The notes beneath the pieces are model-generated. The model was not told the origin of the DNA and ran no database searches. It was given only the letters and a program-made list of their open reading frames with translations. Of a stretch of DNA of 64,000 nucleotides, positions 42,704 to 50,990 are shown piece by piece. Numbering within the stretch: the stretch's first letter is position 1; the number at the start of each line of letters is the position of its first letter. Where the stretch lies: NCBI RefSeq assembly GCF_026250525.1, contig NZ_CP111043.1, positions 372,001-436,000 of the forward strand, written 5' to 3'. The translations under genes and the position numbers were made by a program. This stretch comes from Chondrinema litorale. Lineage in GTDB: Bacteria; Bacteroidota; Bacteroidia; Cytophagales; Flammeovirgaceae.

Positions 42704-45700
42704 TTATTTAACTTCTGTAACTTGAAGCAACTCTGTATATAATATAAACATCTTTATTTTCTGATAACCCATATCTTTAAATGCCTTAGCGTAGCCTTTT
42801 AGCTGTGTCTCATATTTTTCTTCGTTCTCTTTACCCGTTTTATAATCGATAATCACTAGCTCATCATCTAGCCTTACAATTCTATCTGGTCGCAGACTTG
42901 CACCAGTTGCTTTTCCCCTACCACTAAGAATTATTTCTTTCTCATTTTTGATTTTCAGGTTATTGGCTTTTTCAAAATAGGCAGCAATTTCTGGCAAATG
43001 GGTTGCTTCAAGCATTTTCTTTTCATATCTGGCAGCCACATCAGTATCTATTAATCCTTCATGCACCAAATCTTGCACTGCTTGAGGAATATCGTCTCTA
43101 TACTTCACTTTTTCAAAAGCATAGTGAATGAGCAAACCTTCTTTTCTTGAAGAGAAAATCTCTTTTAATGAGATATTACTTTCATCGTAGCGAAGCGTAT
43201 TTTTTCGCATTCTAATTTTATTGGTATTTGAAGTATGAATAAACTCTTTTAGTTCATAAGTTTGAATTTTAGAGTCATCACTTTCAGGCTTCTCTTCACT
43301 TTTCTCTTTAACTTCAGCTATATCACCTTTTGGGACTGGTAATTCACCTAAAGGCAATGAGCTTATCACTTTCACTGTTGCACTTTCTTTAGCTTCGGTT
43401 ACTACTTCTATTTCGATGTCTTCCAGTTTTTTATCTTCTGGCAAACTTTCAGAATAGGAATAAAGTAAATCGGCTACAGAACTTTCTGATTTTGAACTTT
43501 CCTTCTCTTCTGAGATTACAATTAATGCTGCTTCTGGTCGGGTAAAACCAACATACAAAACATTGATTGCATCGAGAAAAACCTGCTCAATCTCGTTGAG
43601 GTATTCATTTGCCAAAACTGTTTTTTCTAGATCGGATTTTACTGGCAAAATTACCGAATGCAAATCGCCACTGATATTTGGGTTATGCCAGTCGAACCAG
43701 CGGGTTTCAAAAGTTTGTGGTTTTAAAGTCCAACTCGCAAAAGGTAGAATTACCACCGGAAACTGTAAACCTTTAGACTTATGGATTGTCATTATTCGAA
43801 CAGCAGTGCTTTTTCCTGGTGAGCTTACAGATATTTTGCCTTCTTTGTTATCCCAATAATCTATAAAATCTAATAAGCTATTACCTTTTTTAGTTGAGAA
43901 TGAAAGCACCACATCCAAAAACTTTTGAATGTAAACTTGCTGCTCTGTTTCAAAATGTAATTGAAACTGCCTAATTAACTCCTCGGTAATTTCGTATAAT
44001 GTTCTAAACTGAATGCCTCTTACTTGTAGCTCAGAACCAAAAAACTCATTGAGCCATTCAAAGAATTGGTATAAGTCATTCTCTTGTAAAATAACGCTCA
44101 GCTCACTATATGCCTCGCCTCCTACTGTTTCTCTTTCTGGGTCCATTTTTTGGAAATGTTGATCGAGAAACTCTATCAATTCAATTTTTAAAACTGGATA
44201 AACCGGAAAGGCAATTACTCTTAAAAATCCTGTAATAAATTTTATAAGTGGTGCATTATGCAGCAAAAGAGATTCATTAGACACAACATTGATATTGTTT
44301 TCCATGAGGCGCTCTGCCAAAAATGCTCCATCTCGGTTGTTTCTTACCAAAATGGCAATATCAGAATATTGAAACTCTCCACTTTGAACCAAATCCTCTA
44401 TGTGCGTATAAACACGCTGAAAAGTAGCTTCCTGAGAAATGGTTTTAGAAATTTTTTGCTGAATAAATTCCATCTTTACAAAACCACCTTCTTTCTTGGT
44501 GGTTTCCTGAGCTACATCTTCGTAAAAACCAGATAAGGCAGGGAAATCAGCCGCATATTTATCTTTAAGTTGGGTAAAGAATTCATTATTAAAACGAATT
44601 ACATTAGCCTTACTCCTTCTATTTATACTAAGCGCCAAAGGCAAATGATGCTGCTTTAAAGCCTCTGCTTCCATTGCAATTACAGAATCTAAAGGAGCTG
44701 TGGGTACTGCTGGCAAATTCACCAACATATCGGCTTTTCCACCTCGCCAGCGATAAATTGCCTGCTTGGCATCACCCACTATTAGATTGCCCATATTTAA
44801 ACCCAAAGCATTTAATACCAAAGGAATTAGGTTATGCCATTGCATACGCGAAGTATCTTGAAACTCATCAATCAAGATATGTTTAAACCTATCTCCCAAT
44901 CGCTCATAAATGTATGGCACTGGTTCTTCCTCTACAATCTGGTTTATCTTTCTGTTGAAATCAGAAATGTGCACCTGATTTTTTTCTTCTTTTATCTCAT
45001 TAATTTTTTTGTTGAGCTCATTTACTGTGGCTAGCAAATATATATTCCGTCTCAAATTACTGGCGATTATGTAATTACCAGTTTCAGCAAGTGCCAATCT
45101 TTCAATTTGGTAATAAATTTCAGATAGCTGAACTTTAATTCCATCAATAGCGCTTTTCTCAGCTGCACTAGCTTTTCCACTCGTCCACTTATCTTCTTCC
45201 AGTGTTTTTTTGATGTAACTGTTATTCAGATTCAGATCTATAATAGTACTTCCTGCTAAAGCAGCTTTATTAAAGAATCCTGAAATACCTTGTTTGCCTC
45301 GTGCCAAAGCAGCTTCTGAAATTCCGTTCGATTTAATTAAATCAAGTGCAGTTTCGCCCAATGCAATTAATTCTTTATCAACATTGGTAATGTATTTATA
45401 CAAATTGGCAATAATCTTTTTAAAAGCAGCAGGTTTCAAATCGCTTATTGCTTCGATATGTTCTATCCGCTCTTCGTTAAAAAGCTGCTTACCAAATTTT
45501 TTAAGTGCATCGTCAATATACCAACTGCTTTCTTCATCTGCTTTTTTTATAGCAAACTCAACTAATAAATTGCCAATTTCTATCTCGTTATCAGTCCCTA
45601 TCTGGTCTTGAAGCAAATCAGAAGCTTCTTCGAGTAACTCGTCAACTTCTAATACAATATCGTAGTTGTATGGCAGATTTAAATCCTTTTTAAAAGACTG

Positions 45701-46135
45701 TACCACCCGATTAGAAAAAGCATCAATCGTACTTACAGAGAAATCTGTATATCTGTGAAGAATTGTTTCGTGTAGCGCAGATGCTCTTATTCTTAATTCT
45801 TTTTCACTTAAATTCAATTCAGGGTACTCCACTTTTAACTCTTCCTGAATCAAAACCAGCATATCGTGCTTTTCGCCATCTTTAAGGTGAGAAATCTCAG
45901 AAAGATTATTCAGAATACGTTCCTTCATTTCGCTAGCAGCATCATTGGTAAATGTTACCGCCAGTATAAATCGGAAATAAAAAGGAGAAAAACCTTCGAT
46001 TCCTGGAGTTGCCAAAGCCAATTTCAGGTATTCTTTTGTTAAGGTAAAAGTTTTACCAGAACCAGCAGAAGATCGATAGATTTTAAATTTTCCGGTAGTA
46101 TATATTTCTCCTTGAACAGGTGTGTTGTTACTCAT
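42704..46135 (-). CDS. UvrD/RecB-type helicase with C-terminal nuclease domain (AddA-like)
   Basis: The 1143-residue protein is a superfamily 1A DNA helicase fused to a PD-(D/E)XK nuclease, the plan of AddA/RecB, which resects double-strand breaks. Walker A SAGSGKT is at 23-29 (motif I), AVTFTNDAASEMKERI is motif Ia, LIDEFQDT is motif II, VGDAKQAIYRWRGG is motif III, and MTIHKSKGLQFPVVILPFA is motif V. The nuclease domain near the C-terminus has SLRPDRIVRLDDELVIIDYKTGK with the catalytic Asp and DYK. The stop lies 218 bases from the caspase gene. No addB/recC-type gene is adjacent; in many Bacteroidota the partner is encoded elsewhere. Confidence 0.93.
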   Translation of the reverse strand: MSNNTPVQGEIYTTGKFKIYRSSAGSGKTFTLTKEYLKLALATPGIEGFSPFYFRFILAVTFTNDAASEMKERILNNLSEISHLKDGEKHDMLVLIQEELKVEYPELNLSEKELRIRASALHETILHRYTDFSVSTIDAFSNRVVQSFKKDLNLPYNYDIVLEVDELLEEASDLLQDQIGTDNEIEIGNLLVEFAIKKADEESSWYIDDALKKFGKQLFNEERIEHIEAISDLKPAAFKKIIANLYKYITNVDKELIALGETALDLIKSNGISEAALARGKQGISGFFNKAALAGSTIIDLNLNNSYIKKTLEEDKWTSGKASAAEKSAIDGIKVQLSEIYYQIERLALAETGNYIIASNLRRNIYLLATVNELNKKINEIKEEKNQVHISDFNRKINQIVEEEPVPYIYERLGDRFKHILIDEFQDTSRMQWHNLIPLVLNALGLNMGNLIVGDAKQAIYRWRGGKADMLVNLPAVPTAPLDSVIAMEAEALKQHHLPLALSINRRSKANVIRFNNEFFTQLKDKYAADFPALSGFYEDVAQETTKKEGGFVKMEFIQQKISKTISQEATFQRVYTHIEDLVQSGEFQYSDIAILVRNNRDGAFLAERLMENNINVVSNESLLLHNAPLIKFITGFLRVIAFPVYPVLKIELIEFLDQHFQKMDPERETVGGEAYSELSVILQENDLYQFFEWLNEFFGSELQVRGIQFRTLYEITEELIRQFQLHFETEQQVYIQKFLDVVLSFSTKKGNSLLDFIDYWDNKEGKISVSSPGKSTAVRIMTIHKSKGLQFPVVILPFASWTLKPQTFETRWFDWHNPNISGDLHSVILPVKSDLEKTVLANEYLNEIEQVFLDAINVLYVGFTRPEAALIVISEEKESSKSESSVADLLYSYSESLPEDKKLEDIEIEVVTEAKESATVKVISSLPLGELPVPKGDIAEVKEKSEEKPESDDSKIQTYELKEFIHTSNTNKIRMRKNTLRYDESNISLKEIFSSRKEGLLIHYAFEKVKYRDDIPQAVQDLVHEGLIDTDVAARYEKKMLEATHLPEIAAYFEKANNLKIKNEKEIILSGRGKATGASLRPDRIVRLDDELVIIDYKTGKENEEKYETQLKGYAKAFKDMGYQKIKMFILYTELLQVTEVK

Positions 46136-46220
46136 AAAAAATGAAAGTGTCTGTATTCTGAATTTGAGAAGCTCAATTTCTCCCCAAGCTTCATTTAAGC
46201 AATACTTACAATGATAGCAA

Positions 46221-47507
46221 TTATTCCTTTCTTTTTACAGCCGAAACTAAGAGCAAAATCAAAAAAGGTATAAAGCCAGTTTTGTACCTTACCAGATTAC
46301 CCAAATTTGGCGCAGACAAAGCTAACATGAGCAATAAAACCAAACTAAAAGCGCAAACTGCCAGCACTTCTATCGAATATTTAGTTTTAAATCCACTTTG
46401 CCCCCATTTAAACAAAGCACCAAATAATAAGAGTAAAAACAAGAGATTTTCTAAACCAGAAATCTTTTTTAACCAATTCCCCTGTTCCCATAAATATGGT
46501 CTGGCCAAACCTTCCCAAAATGCCTTTGGTGTGTTTTTAAGAACTGATGAGAAACTTGCTTTAAGGTTATTGTATTGAATGAGATTCTCAGGCTTGCTTG
46601 TTTCCTCCACCATTATATCATGGTTGAGTACCAATGCTGCTACTACCTTATCTAAATTTAAATTAGGATGGATACTAGTCGCTAGTAATATGGTAAATAA
46701 AAAAACACCTATAAACAAAATTTTTTGAGACCTAAATACAGTATTTGATTGTTTTTTTTTGAATATCACAACCACCGAATAAGCTATAACAACAGGCAAA
46801 TAAACTGCTAGGTAATAGTATTTTAATCGGTAGATAATCAATAAAGAGAAAGCTAATATCAGCCAATACAAAAGGCTTATAACTACAATTCTCTTTTTAA
46901 AAAATTCGGGATATAGTAGCCTGAGAATAATCGCAGATACAATACTTAAACATGCTAACAAAACATTTTCTTTTAATAAACCCGATGTCCAAAGCAGTAC
47001 TGATGGATAGAAGAAAAATGCTATCAAAAGACTTTGTTTAGAAAGCTTAAATATTTTCTCAAGGGTATAAACCAGCGTAGTTAAAGCTAAAAAGTTGAGA
47101 ATGGCAGCATAAAAAGCAGAAAGCCAATAATTATTTCCAGACAGCAAACAAAGTACACTATTAAAAACAGACATGGCAACTGCTCTGGGGTTTGCATTTG
47201 CTAGTATTATTAAATCGTCTACCCTTCTGCCTTTAACAGTTTGCCATAAAACCTGTAAGTAAGTATCAGGTTGATCTATGGCTAATTTCGCGAGTAATTT
47301 ACCATCATCAAACAAAGAAAATGTATCTCCTACTCCATAGTAATATTTATAAATTAAACCCAATGAGATCGCTGCAACTACTTTTAATAAAAGTGCTGGA
47401 ATCCAGAATTTTAACCAGTGCTGAGGCAGTTTTTTTATTTGTCTAATCACTACAGTTACAGGAAAATCGATTATGTGTAAAGGCCAGATTGTAGTATATT
47501 TATGCAA
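46221..47507 (-). CDS. polytopic membrane protein, possibly glycan-related
   Basis: The 428-residue protein has ten or more hydrophobic helices. I do not recognise a family with certainty. Notable are a periplasmic-looking loop after the first helix (YKYYYGVGDTFSLFDDGKLLAKL), YPSVLLWTSGLLKENVLLACL in the middle, and a short loop with NPRAVAMSVFNSV. The architecture, a first helix followed by a large loop and many helices, resembles GT-C glycosyltransferases or O-antigen polymerase-like proteins, in which the phrase 'PSVLLWTSGLLKE' type segment is common. This is inference. It lies 85 bases upstream of the helicase gene on the same strand and is divergent from the isoaspartyl peptidase gene with only 44 bases between. 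Confidence 0.75.
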   Translation of the reverse strand: MHKYTTIWPLHIIDFPVTVVIRQIKKLPQHWLKFWIPALLLKVVAAISLGLIYKYYYGVGDTFSLFDDGKLLAKLAIDQPDTYLQVLWQTVKGRRVDDLIILANANPRAVAMSVFNSVLCLLSGNNYWLSAFYAAILNFLALTTLVYTLEKIFKLSKQSLLIAFFFYPSVLLWTSGLLKENVLLACLSIVSAIILRLLYPEFFKKRIVVISLLYWLILAFSLLIIYRLKYYYLAVYLPVVIAYSVVVIFKKKQSNTVFRSQKILFIGVFLFTILLATSIHPNLNLDKVVAALVLNHDIMVEETSKPENLIQYNNLKASFSSVLKNTPKAFWEGLARPYLWEQGNWLKKISGLENLLFLLLLFGALFKWGQSGFKTKYSIEVLAVCAFSLVLLLMLALSAPNLGNLVRYKTGFIPFLILLLVSAVKRKE

Positions 47508-47551
47508 TTATAATTGTAAAACGGAAGACTAAATTACTTAATCACAATTCT

Positions 47552-48565
47552 ATGTTAAACAAACTTTCACTATTGGTTTTAGCAATGGTACTTAGTTTAA
47601 ACATCATGGCGCAAGATGCTAAAGATAAGATAACCTTGGTTATCCATGGTGGTGCTGGTACTATTCTCAAAAAAAACATGACCCCTGAAAAGGAAAAAGC
47701 TTACAGAGAAAAACTTACTGAAGCTTTAGAAACTGGCTACAAGATTTTAGAAGATGGAGGAACAAGCTTAGAGGCAGTGGTAGCAACCATTAACGTGATG
47801 GAAAACTCTCCGCTTTTTAATGCTGGCAAAGGTGCCGTATTCGCTAACAATGGCAAAAACGAACTAGATGCTTCTATCATGGATGGCAAAACCTTAAATG
47901 CAGGTGCTGTTGCTGGTGTAACAGTAATCAAAAATCCAATTAATGCTGCTCTAGAAGTAATGAATAACTCAGAGCATGTTTTGCTTACTAGAGAAGGCGC
48001 CGAAGAATTTGCAAAAAAACAAAACTTAGAAATCGTTGACCCTTCTTACTTCTACACTGAAAGAAGAAAACAATCTTTAGAAAAGGCAAAAGCGAACGAA
48101 GAAAATAGAGGTCAAATTCCATATTCAGATTTACTCAATAATAAACATGGTACAGTTGGTTGTGTAGCTTTAGATCAATTTGGTAATCTGGCTGCCGGAA
48201 CATCTACTGGCGGTATGACCAACAAAAAATTTGCTCGTGTTGGTGACTCTCCAATTATTGGAGCAGGAACTTATGCTAACAATAAAACCTGTGCAGTATC
48301 ATCAACTGGTCATGGTGAGTTTTTTATGAGAAACCTAGTCGCATATGATGTTTCTGCTATGATGGAGTACAAAGGTATGAGTCTAGAAGATGCCAGTAAC
48401 AAAGTAATTATGGATAAGCTTACAGAACTAGGTGGAACTGGTGGAATTATTTGTGTTGATCACGAAGGGAATGTTTCAATGCCTTTTAATACTGCTGGTA
48501 TGTATCGTGGATATATTAAAGCAGACGGAAGTAAAAAAGTATTAATATATAAAGATGAAGAATAA
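47552..48565 (+). CDS. exported isoaspartyl peptidase / L-asparaginase (Ntn hydrolase)
   Basis: The 337-residue protein has a signal peptide (LSLLVLAMVLSLNIMAQ) and the plant-type asparaginase fold. The precursor cleaves itself before Thr201 in NNKHGTVGCVALD, which then becomes the N-terminal nucleophile. Other family segments are VIHGGAGTI (about 31-39), GAVFANNGKNELDASIMDG, GNLAAGTSTGGMTNKKFARVGDSPIIGAGTYA, and STGHGEFFMRN. It hydrolyses beta-aspartyl dipeptides and to some extent asparagine, here in the periplasm. It is followed by a probable terminator and shares a 44-base divergent region with the membrane protein gene. Confidence 0.96.
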   Translation: MLNKLSLLVLAMVLSLNIMAQDAKDKITLVIHGGAGTILKKNMTPEKEKAYREKLTEALETGYKILEDGGTSLEAVVATINVMENSPLFNAGKGAVFANNGKNELDASIMDGKTLNAGAVAGVTVIKNPINAALEVMNNSEHVLLTREGAEEFAKKQNLEIVDPSYFYTERRKQSLEKAKANEENRGQIPYSDLLNNKHGTVGCVALDQFGNLAAGTSTGGMTNKKFARVGDSPIIGAGTYANNKTCAVSSTGHGEFFMRNLVAYDVSAMMEYKGMSLEDASNKVIMDKLTELGGTGGIICVDHEGNVSMPFNTAGMYRGYIKADGSKKVLIYKDEE

Positions 48566-48631
48566 TATCTAGCTAATAGAAATCTTCATAACAAGCCAAA
48601 CACAATTACTAAATTCTTAGTTATATAAAAA

Positions 48632-48667
48632 GGATGGCAGGTAAATAAGCCTGTTCATCCCCCTTTT
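48632..48667 (+). terminator. probable terminator of the isoaspartyl peptidase gene
   Basis: GGATG-g-CAGG (48632-48641) pairs with CCTG-tt-CATCC (48650-48660), an imperfect stem with one internal loop, followed by CCC and four T. It lies 66 bases after the stop. Confidence 0.5.
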
Positions 48668-48761
48668 AGCAATTGTTATCTAATCATATTTGCATTTAAT
48701 TTCTATTTTATATAAATATACCTAGAAGAATTTTTTTGAAACAAACCACAAATAGTAGATT

Positions 48762-49283
48762 ATGAATTTTAATGAATTCTCGAAGCTTAAAAGTTTAATC
48801 GTTTTTGCATTTATTTTAACTATGTCTTCATCTGTTTTTGCACAAGAAGAAGAACTAGAAATTACAGATGAAGACCTTAAAAAGTATGCAGTTACAATGG
48901 ACTCGCTTGATGCGATGAAAGAAAATGTAAAAGATGTAATGTCTGATATGCTGAAAAGTAATGAAGATATTACCATTGCCCGTTACAACGAATTGAATGA
49001 TGCAATTGGTGATGAAGAAAAGCTAACAGAACTCGAAGCTACTGAGGACGAAATCGCTTTTATTCAATCAGTAATTGACAAAAAAGAAGAGCTTACGGCT
49101 GAGATCAAGCCTACACTTACCACTATGGTAAAAGACTATATTGGTAGTGTAAAAATGTACAATGCTATTAAAAAAGGCTTAAAATCTGATGAAGATTTAA
49201 AAGCAAAATATGATGTAATAATGGAAGAAGTTAAGGCTAGCAGAGAAAGCACCGATGAAGAAGAAGAAACAGAAGAGGGTTAA
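48762..49283 (+). CDS. exported acidic helical protein of unknown function
   Basis: The 173-residue protein has a signal peptide (SLIVFAFILTMSSSVFAQ). The mature part is almost entirely helical and strongly acidic, with many Glu/Asp and few aromatics (YAVTMDSLDAMKENVKDVMSDMLKS; LTELEATEDEIAFIQSVIDKKEELTAEIK), and ends in a poly-acidic tail (STDEEEETEEG). It resembles DUF4168-type small periplasmic proteins in general character, but I cannot assign it. A CATATTTG at 48685-48692, one base from the -7 consensus, lies 70 bases before the ATG, and a good terminator follows, so it appears to be a separate transcription unit. Confidence 0.75.
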   Translation: MNFNEFSKLKSLIVFAFILTMSSSVFAQEEELEITDEDLKKYAVTMDSLDAMKENVKDVMSDMLKSNEDITIARYNELNDAIGDEEKLTELEATEDEIAFIQSVIDKKEELTAEIKPTLTTMVKDYIGSVKMYNAIKKGLKSDEDLKAKYDVIMEEVKASRESTDEEEETEEG

Positions 49284-49309
49284 TTTCTATTGTTACTACA
49301 ATATAATAG

Positions 49310-49343
49310 CCTGGTAGTTTTGGTGAAACTATCAGGTTTTTTT
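49310..49343 (+). terminator. intrinsic terminator of the acidic exported protein gene
   Basis: CCTGGTAGTTT (49310-49320) pairs with AAACTATCAGG (49326-49336), one wobble, loop TGGTG, followed by seven T. Confidence 0.85.
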
Positions 49344-49528
49344 GTGCCTTTATTTCTCAAATGAATCACTTTATAAATTAGCTCAACCTTATTTGTATAA
49401 GCTGACCTAAACAGTGCTAAATATGAATAGAAGCTTACTTATAGATTTCCAGAAAATAGACGTCCTAGATTATTTTTTTCGCATAACTAGAAGAAGTAAA
49501 AAGGTTTGAATTCCTCTCTGTTCCCAAC
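49344..49528. other. non-coding gap between two converging terminators
   Basis: These 185 bases lie between the terminator of the acidic protein gene and that of the susCD cassette. They are AT-rich and I see no ORF, repeat or promoter match in them. The full gene-free stretch is 49284-49596. Confidence 0.6.
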
Positions 49529-49561
49529 AAAAAAAGAGCTATCTCAAAGTTGAGATAACCC
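49529..49561 (-). terminator. terminator of susCD cassette 1
   Basis: On the minus strand GGGTTATCTCA pairs with TGAGATAGCTC (two wobbles) around ACTT, followed by seven T. Its stem and position closely resemble the terminator of cassette 3 at 59535-59569. Confidence 0.8.
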
Positions 49562-49596
49562 TTCCGTTGTACTTGTATGTATTAAAATGTAGTTAA

Positions 49597-50970
49597 TTAA
49601 TAACCGTCGTTTTGAACCATACTAGAGTTCGCATTCACTTCGGAAATAGGAATTGGAAAAACTAGTCTGGTATCTCCATAAGTGATAGTTGAATATAACT
49701 GACCATCATCTACTTTTTCGATGTCTCTTCCGTATCTCATTAGGTCAAAAAATCTGTGACCTTCCATTGCCAATTCTTTTCTTCTTTCTAATAAGATATT
49801 GTCTTCTGTTACTTCTGTATAAGTAGATGCTCCCCTGTTTTCTGGAATCATGTTTAAGTATTCTAATGCTTGAGAAGTACTTCCTGTAGCATATAAAGCT
49901 TCAACATAATTCAAAATAATCTCTTCGTATCTGATTACTTTGATATTGTCTGTTCCTAAAGAATTAGGATATTTACCAACCATTCTATATGTAGTATCAG
50001 TACCCTCCACAGTAAGTGCTAATAAGCTTTTTCTGATATCACTATCTTCATATATATCATAAAGATCTCCTGTTACTTCTACATCTCCATAACTTCCTTC
50101 TTGATAGATATGCGCAATACTATTAGTACTAGATGCATCCTGTGAGTTTAAATTCAACTCAAACAAAGAGTTGTCAGTAACGTCACCACTCTCCCATGAA
50201 CTTATTACACCAGACTCACTGATAATACTAAACTCACCTGAGTTTAGTATTTTCTCTGATACTTCAATTAAATTATCGTAATCTTCTGTAAAAAGATAAA
50301 ATCGTGAAAGTATGCCATATACTCCCCAAGTAGTCAATTCTATTGGAGTTGAAGCATTTAAATCTTCACTCATTAATTCAAGAGCTGTGTTTAAATCATC
50401 TCCTACATATTGCCAAACTTCATCGATCGTATTACGTTCAGGATAGCTTACTCCAGTAGCATTTTCAGTAATATATGGCACTCCTAAATTACTAGAACCA
50501 CTTACATATTGCTGACCAAAAAATTTCAATAAATCCATATGAGCCAAAGCTCTAAGTGCATAAGCTTGACCAACTGTATGATTTATTTCTGCATCATCTT
50601 CCAATCCAGCATTAATCACCAAATTAGCATTAGCAATAACCTGGTAAGGATGAGCCCAATCATCTTCATCCGTATTTGAACTTGTTAAGTTAAAATTTCC
50701 TTGCTCATCAAATCTACCAGAATTAGCATTACTAAATGCATCATCAGATCGAACAGAACCATAAACCACAAACTCTCTACCATAATACTGGTAATCATTC
50801 AGTATATCATAAGTCCCATTTACTACAGAAGCTGCTTCTTCTGAAGTACTGATTCCAGAATCTATAGTTGCTGCCTGCTCTAAACTTGGCTCTAAATAGT
50901 CTTCACTACAAGAAGTAAATACTCCTAAAAAACTAGTTATTAATAATACTTTAATATTTTTATTTTTCAT
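49597..50970 (-). CDS. SusD/RagB-family outer-membrane lipoprotein, cassette 1
   Basis: SusD proteins are surface lipoproteins that bind a nutrient and close over their SusC partner like a lid. The 457-residue protein has a lipoprotein signal (KVLLITSFLGVFTSCSEDYLEPS, lipidated Cys21). Typical segments follow: VNGTYDILNDYQYYGREFVVYGSVRSD, YQVIANANLVINAG, GQAYALRALAHMDLLKFFGQQYV, and near the C-terminus IKVIRYEEIILNYVEALY, LLERRKELAMEGHRFFDLMRYGRDIEKV and TRLVFPIPISEVNANSSMVQNDGY. It lies 20 bases after its susC on the same strand. At under 460 residues it is a short SusD. It is clearly more distant from cassettes 2 and 3 than those are from each other. The ligand is unknown. Confidence 0.95.
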   Translation of the reverse strand: MKNKNIKVLLITSFLGVFTSCSEDYLEPSLEQAATIDSGISTSEEAASVVNGTYDILNDYQYYGREFVVYGSVRSDDAFSNANSGRFDEQGNFNLTSSNTDEDDWAHPYQVIANANLVINAGLEDDAEINHTVGQAYALRALAHMDLLKFFGQQYVSGSSNLGVPYITENATGVSYPERNTIDEVWQYVGDDLNTALELMSEDLNASTPIELTTWGVYGILSRFYLFTEDYDNLIEVSEKILNSGEFSIISESGVISSWESGDVTDNSLFELNLNSQDASSTNSIAHIYQEGSYGDVEVTGDLYDIYEDSDIRKSLLALTVEGTDTTYRMVGKYPNSLGTDNIKVIRYEEIILNYVEALYATGSTSQALEYLNMIPENRGASTYTEVTEDNILLERRKELAMEGHRFFDLMRYGRDIEKVDDGQLYSTITYGDTRLVFPIPISEVNANSSMVQNDGY

Positions 50971-50990
50971 CTTGTCTATTTCAGGTTTGA

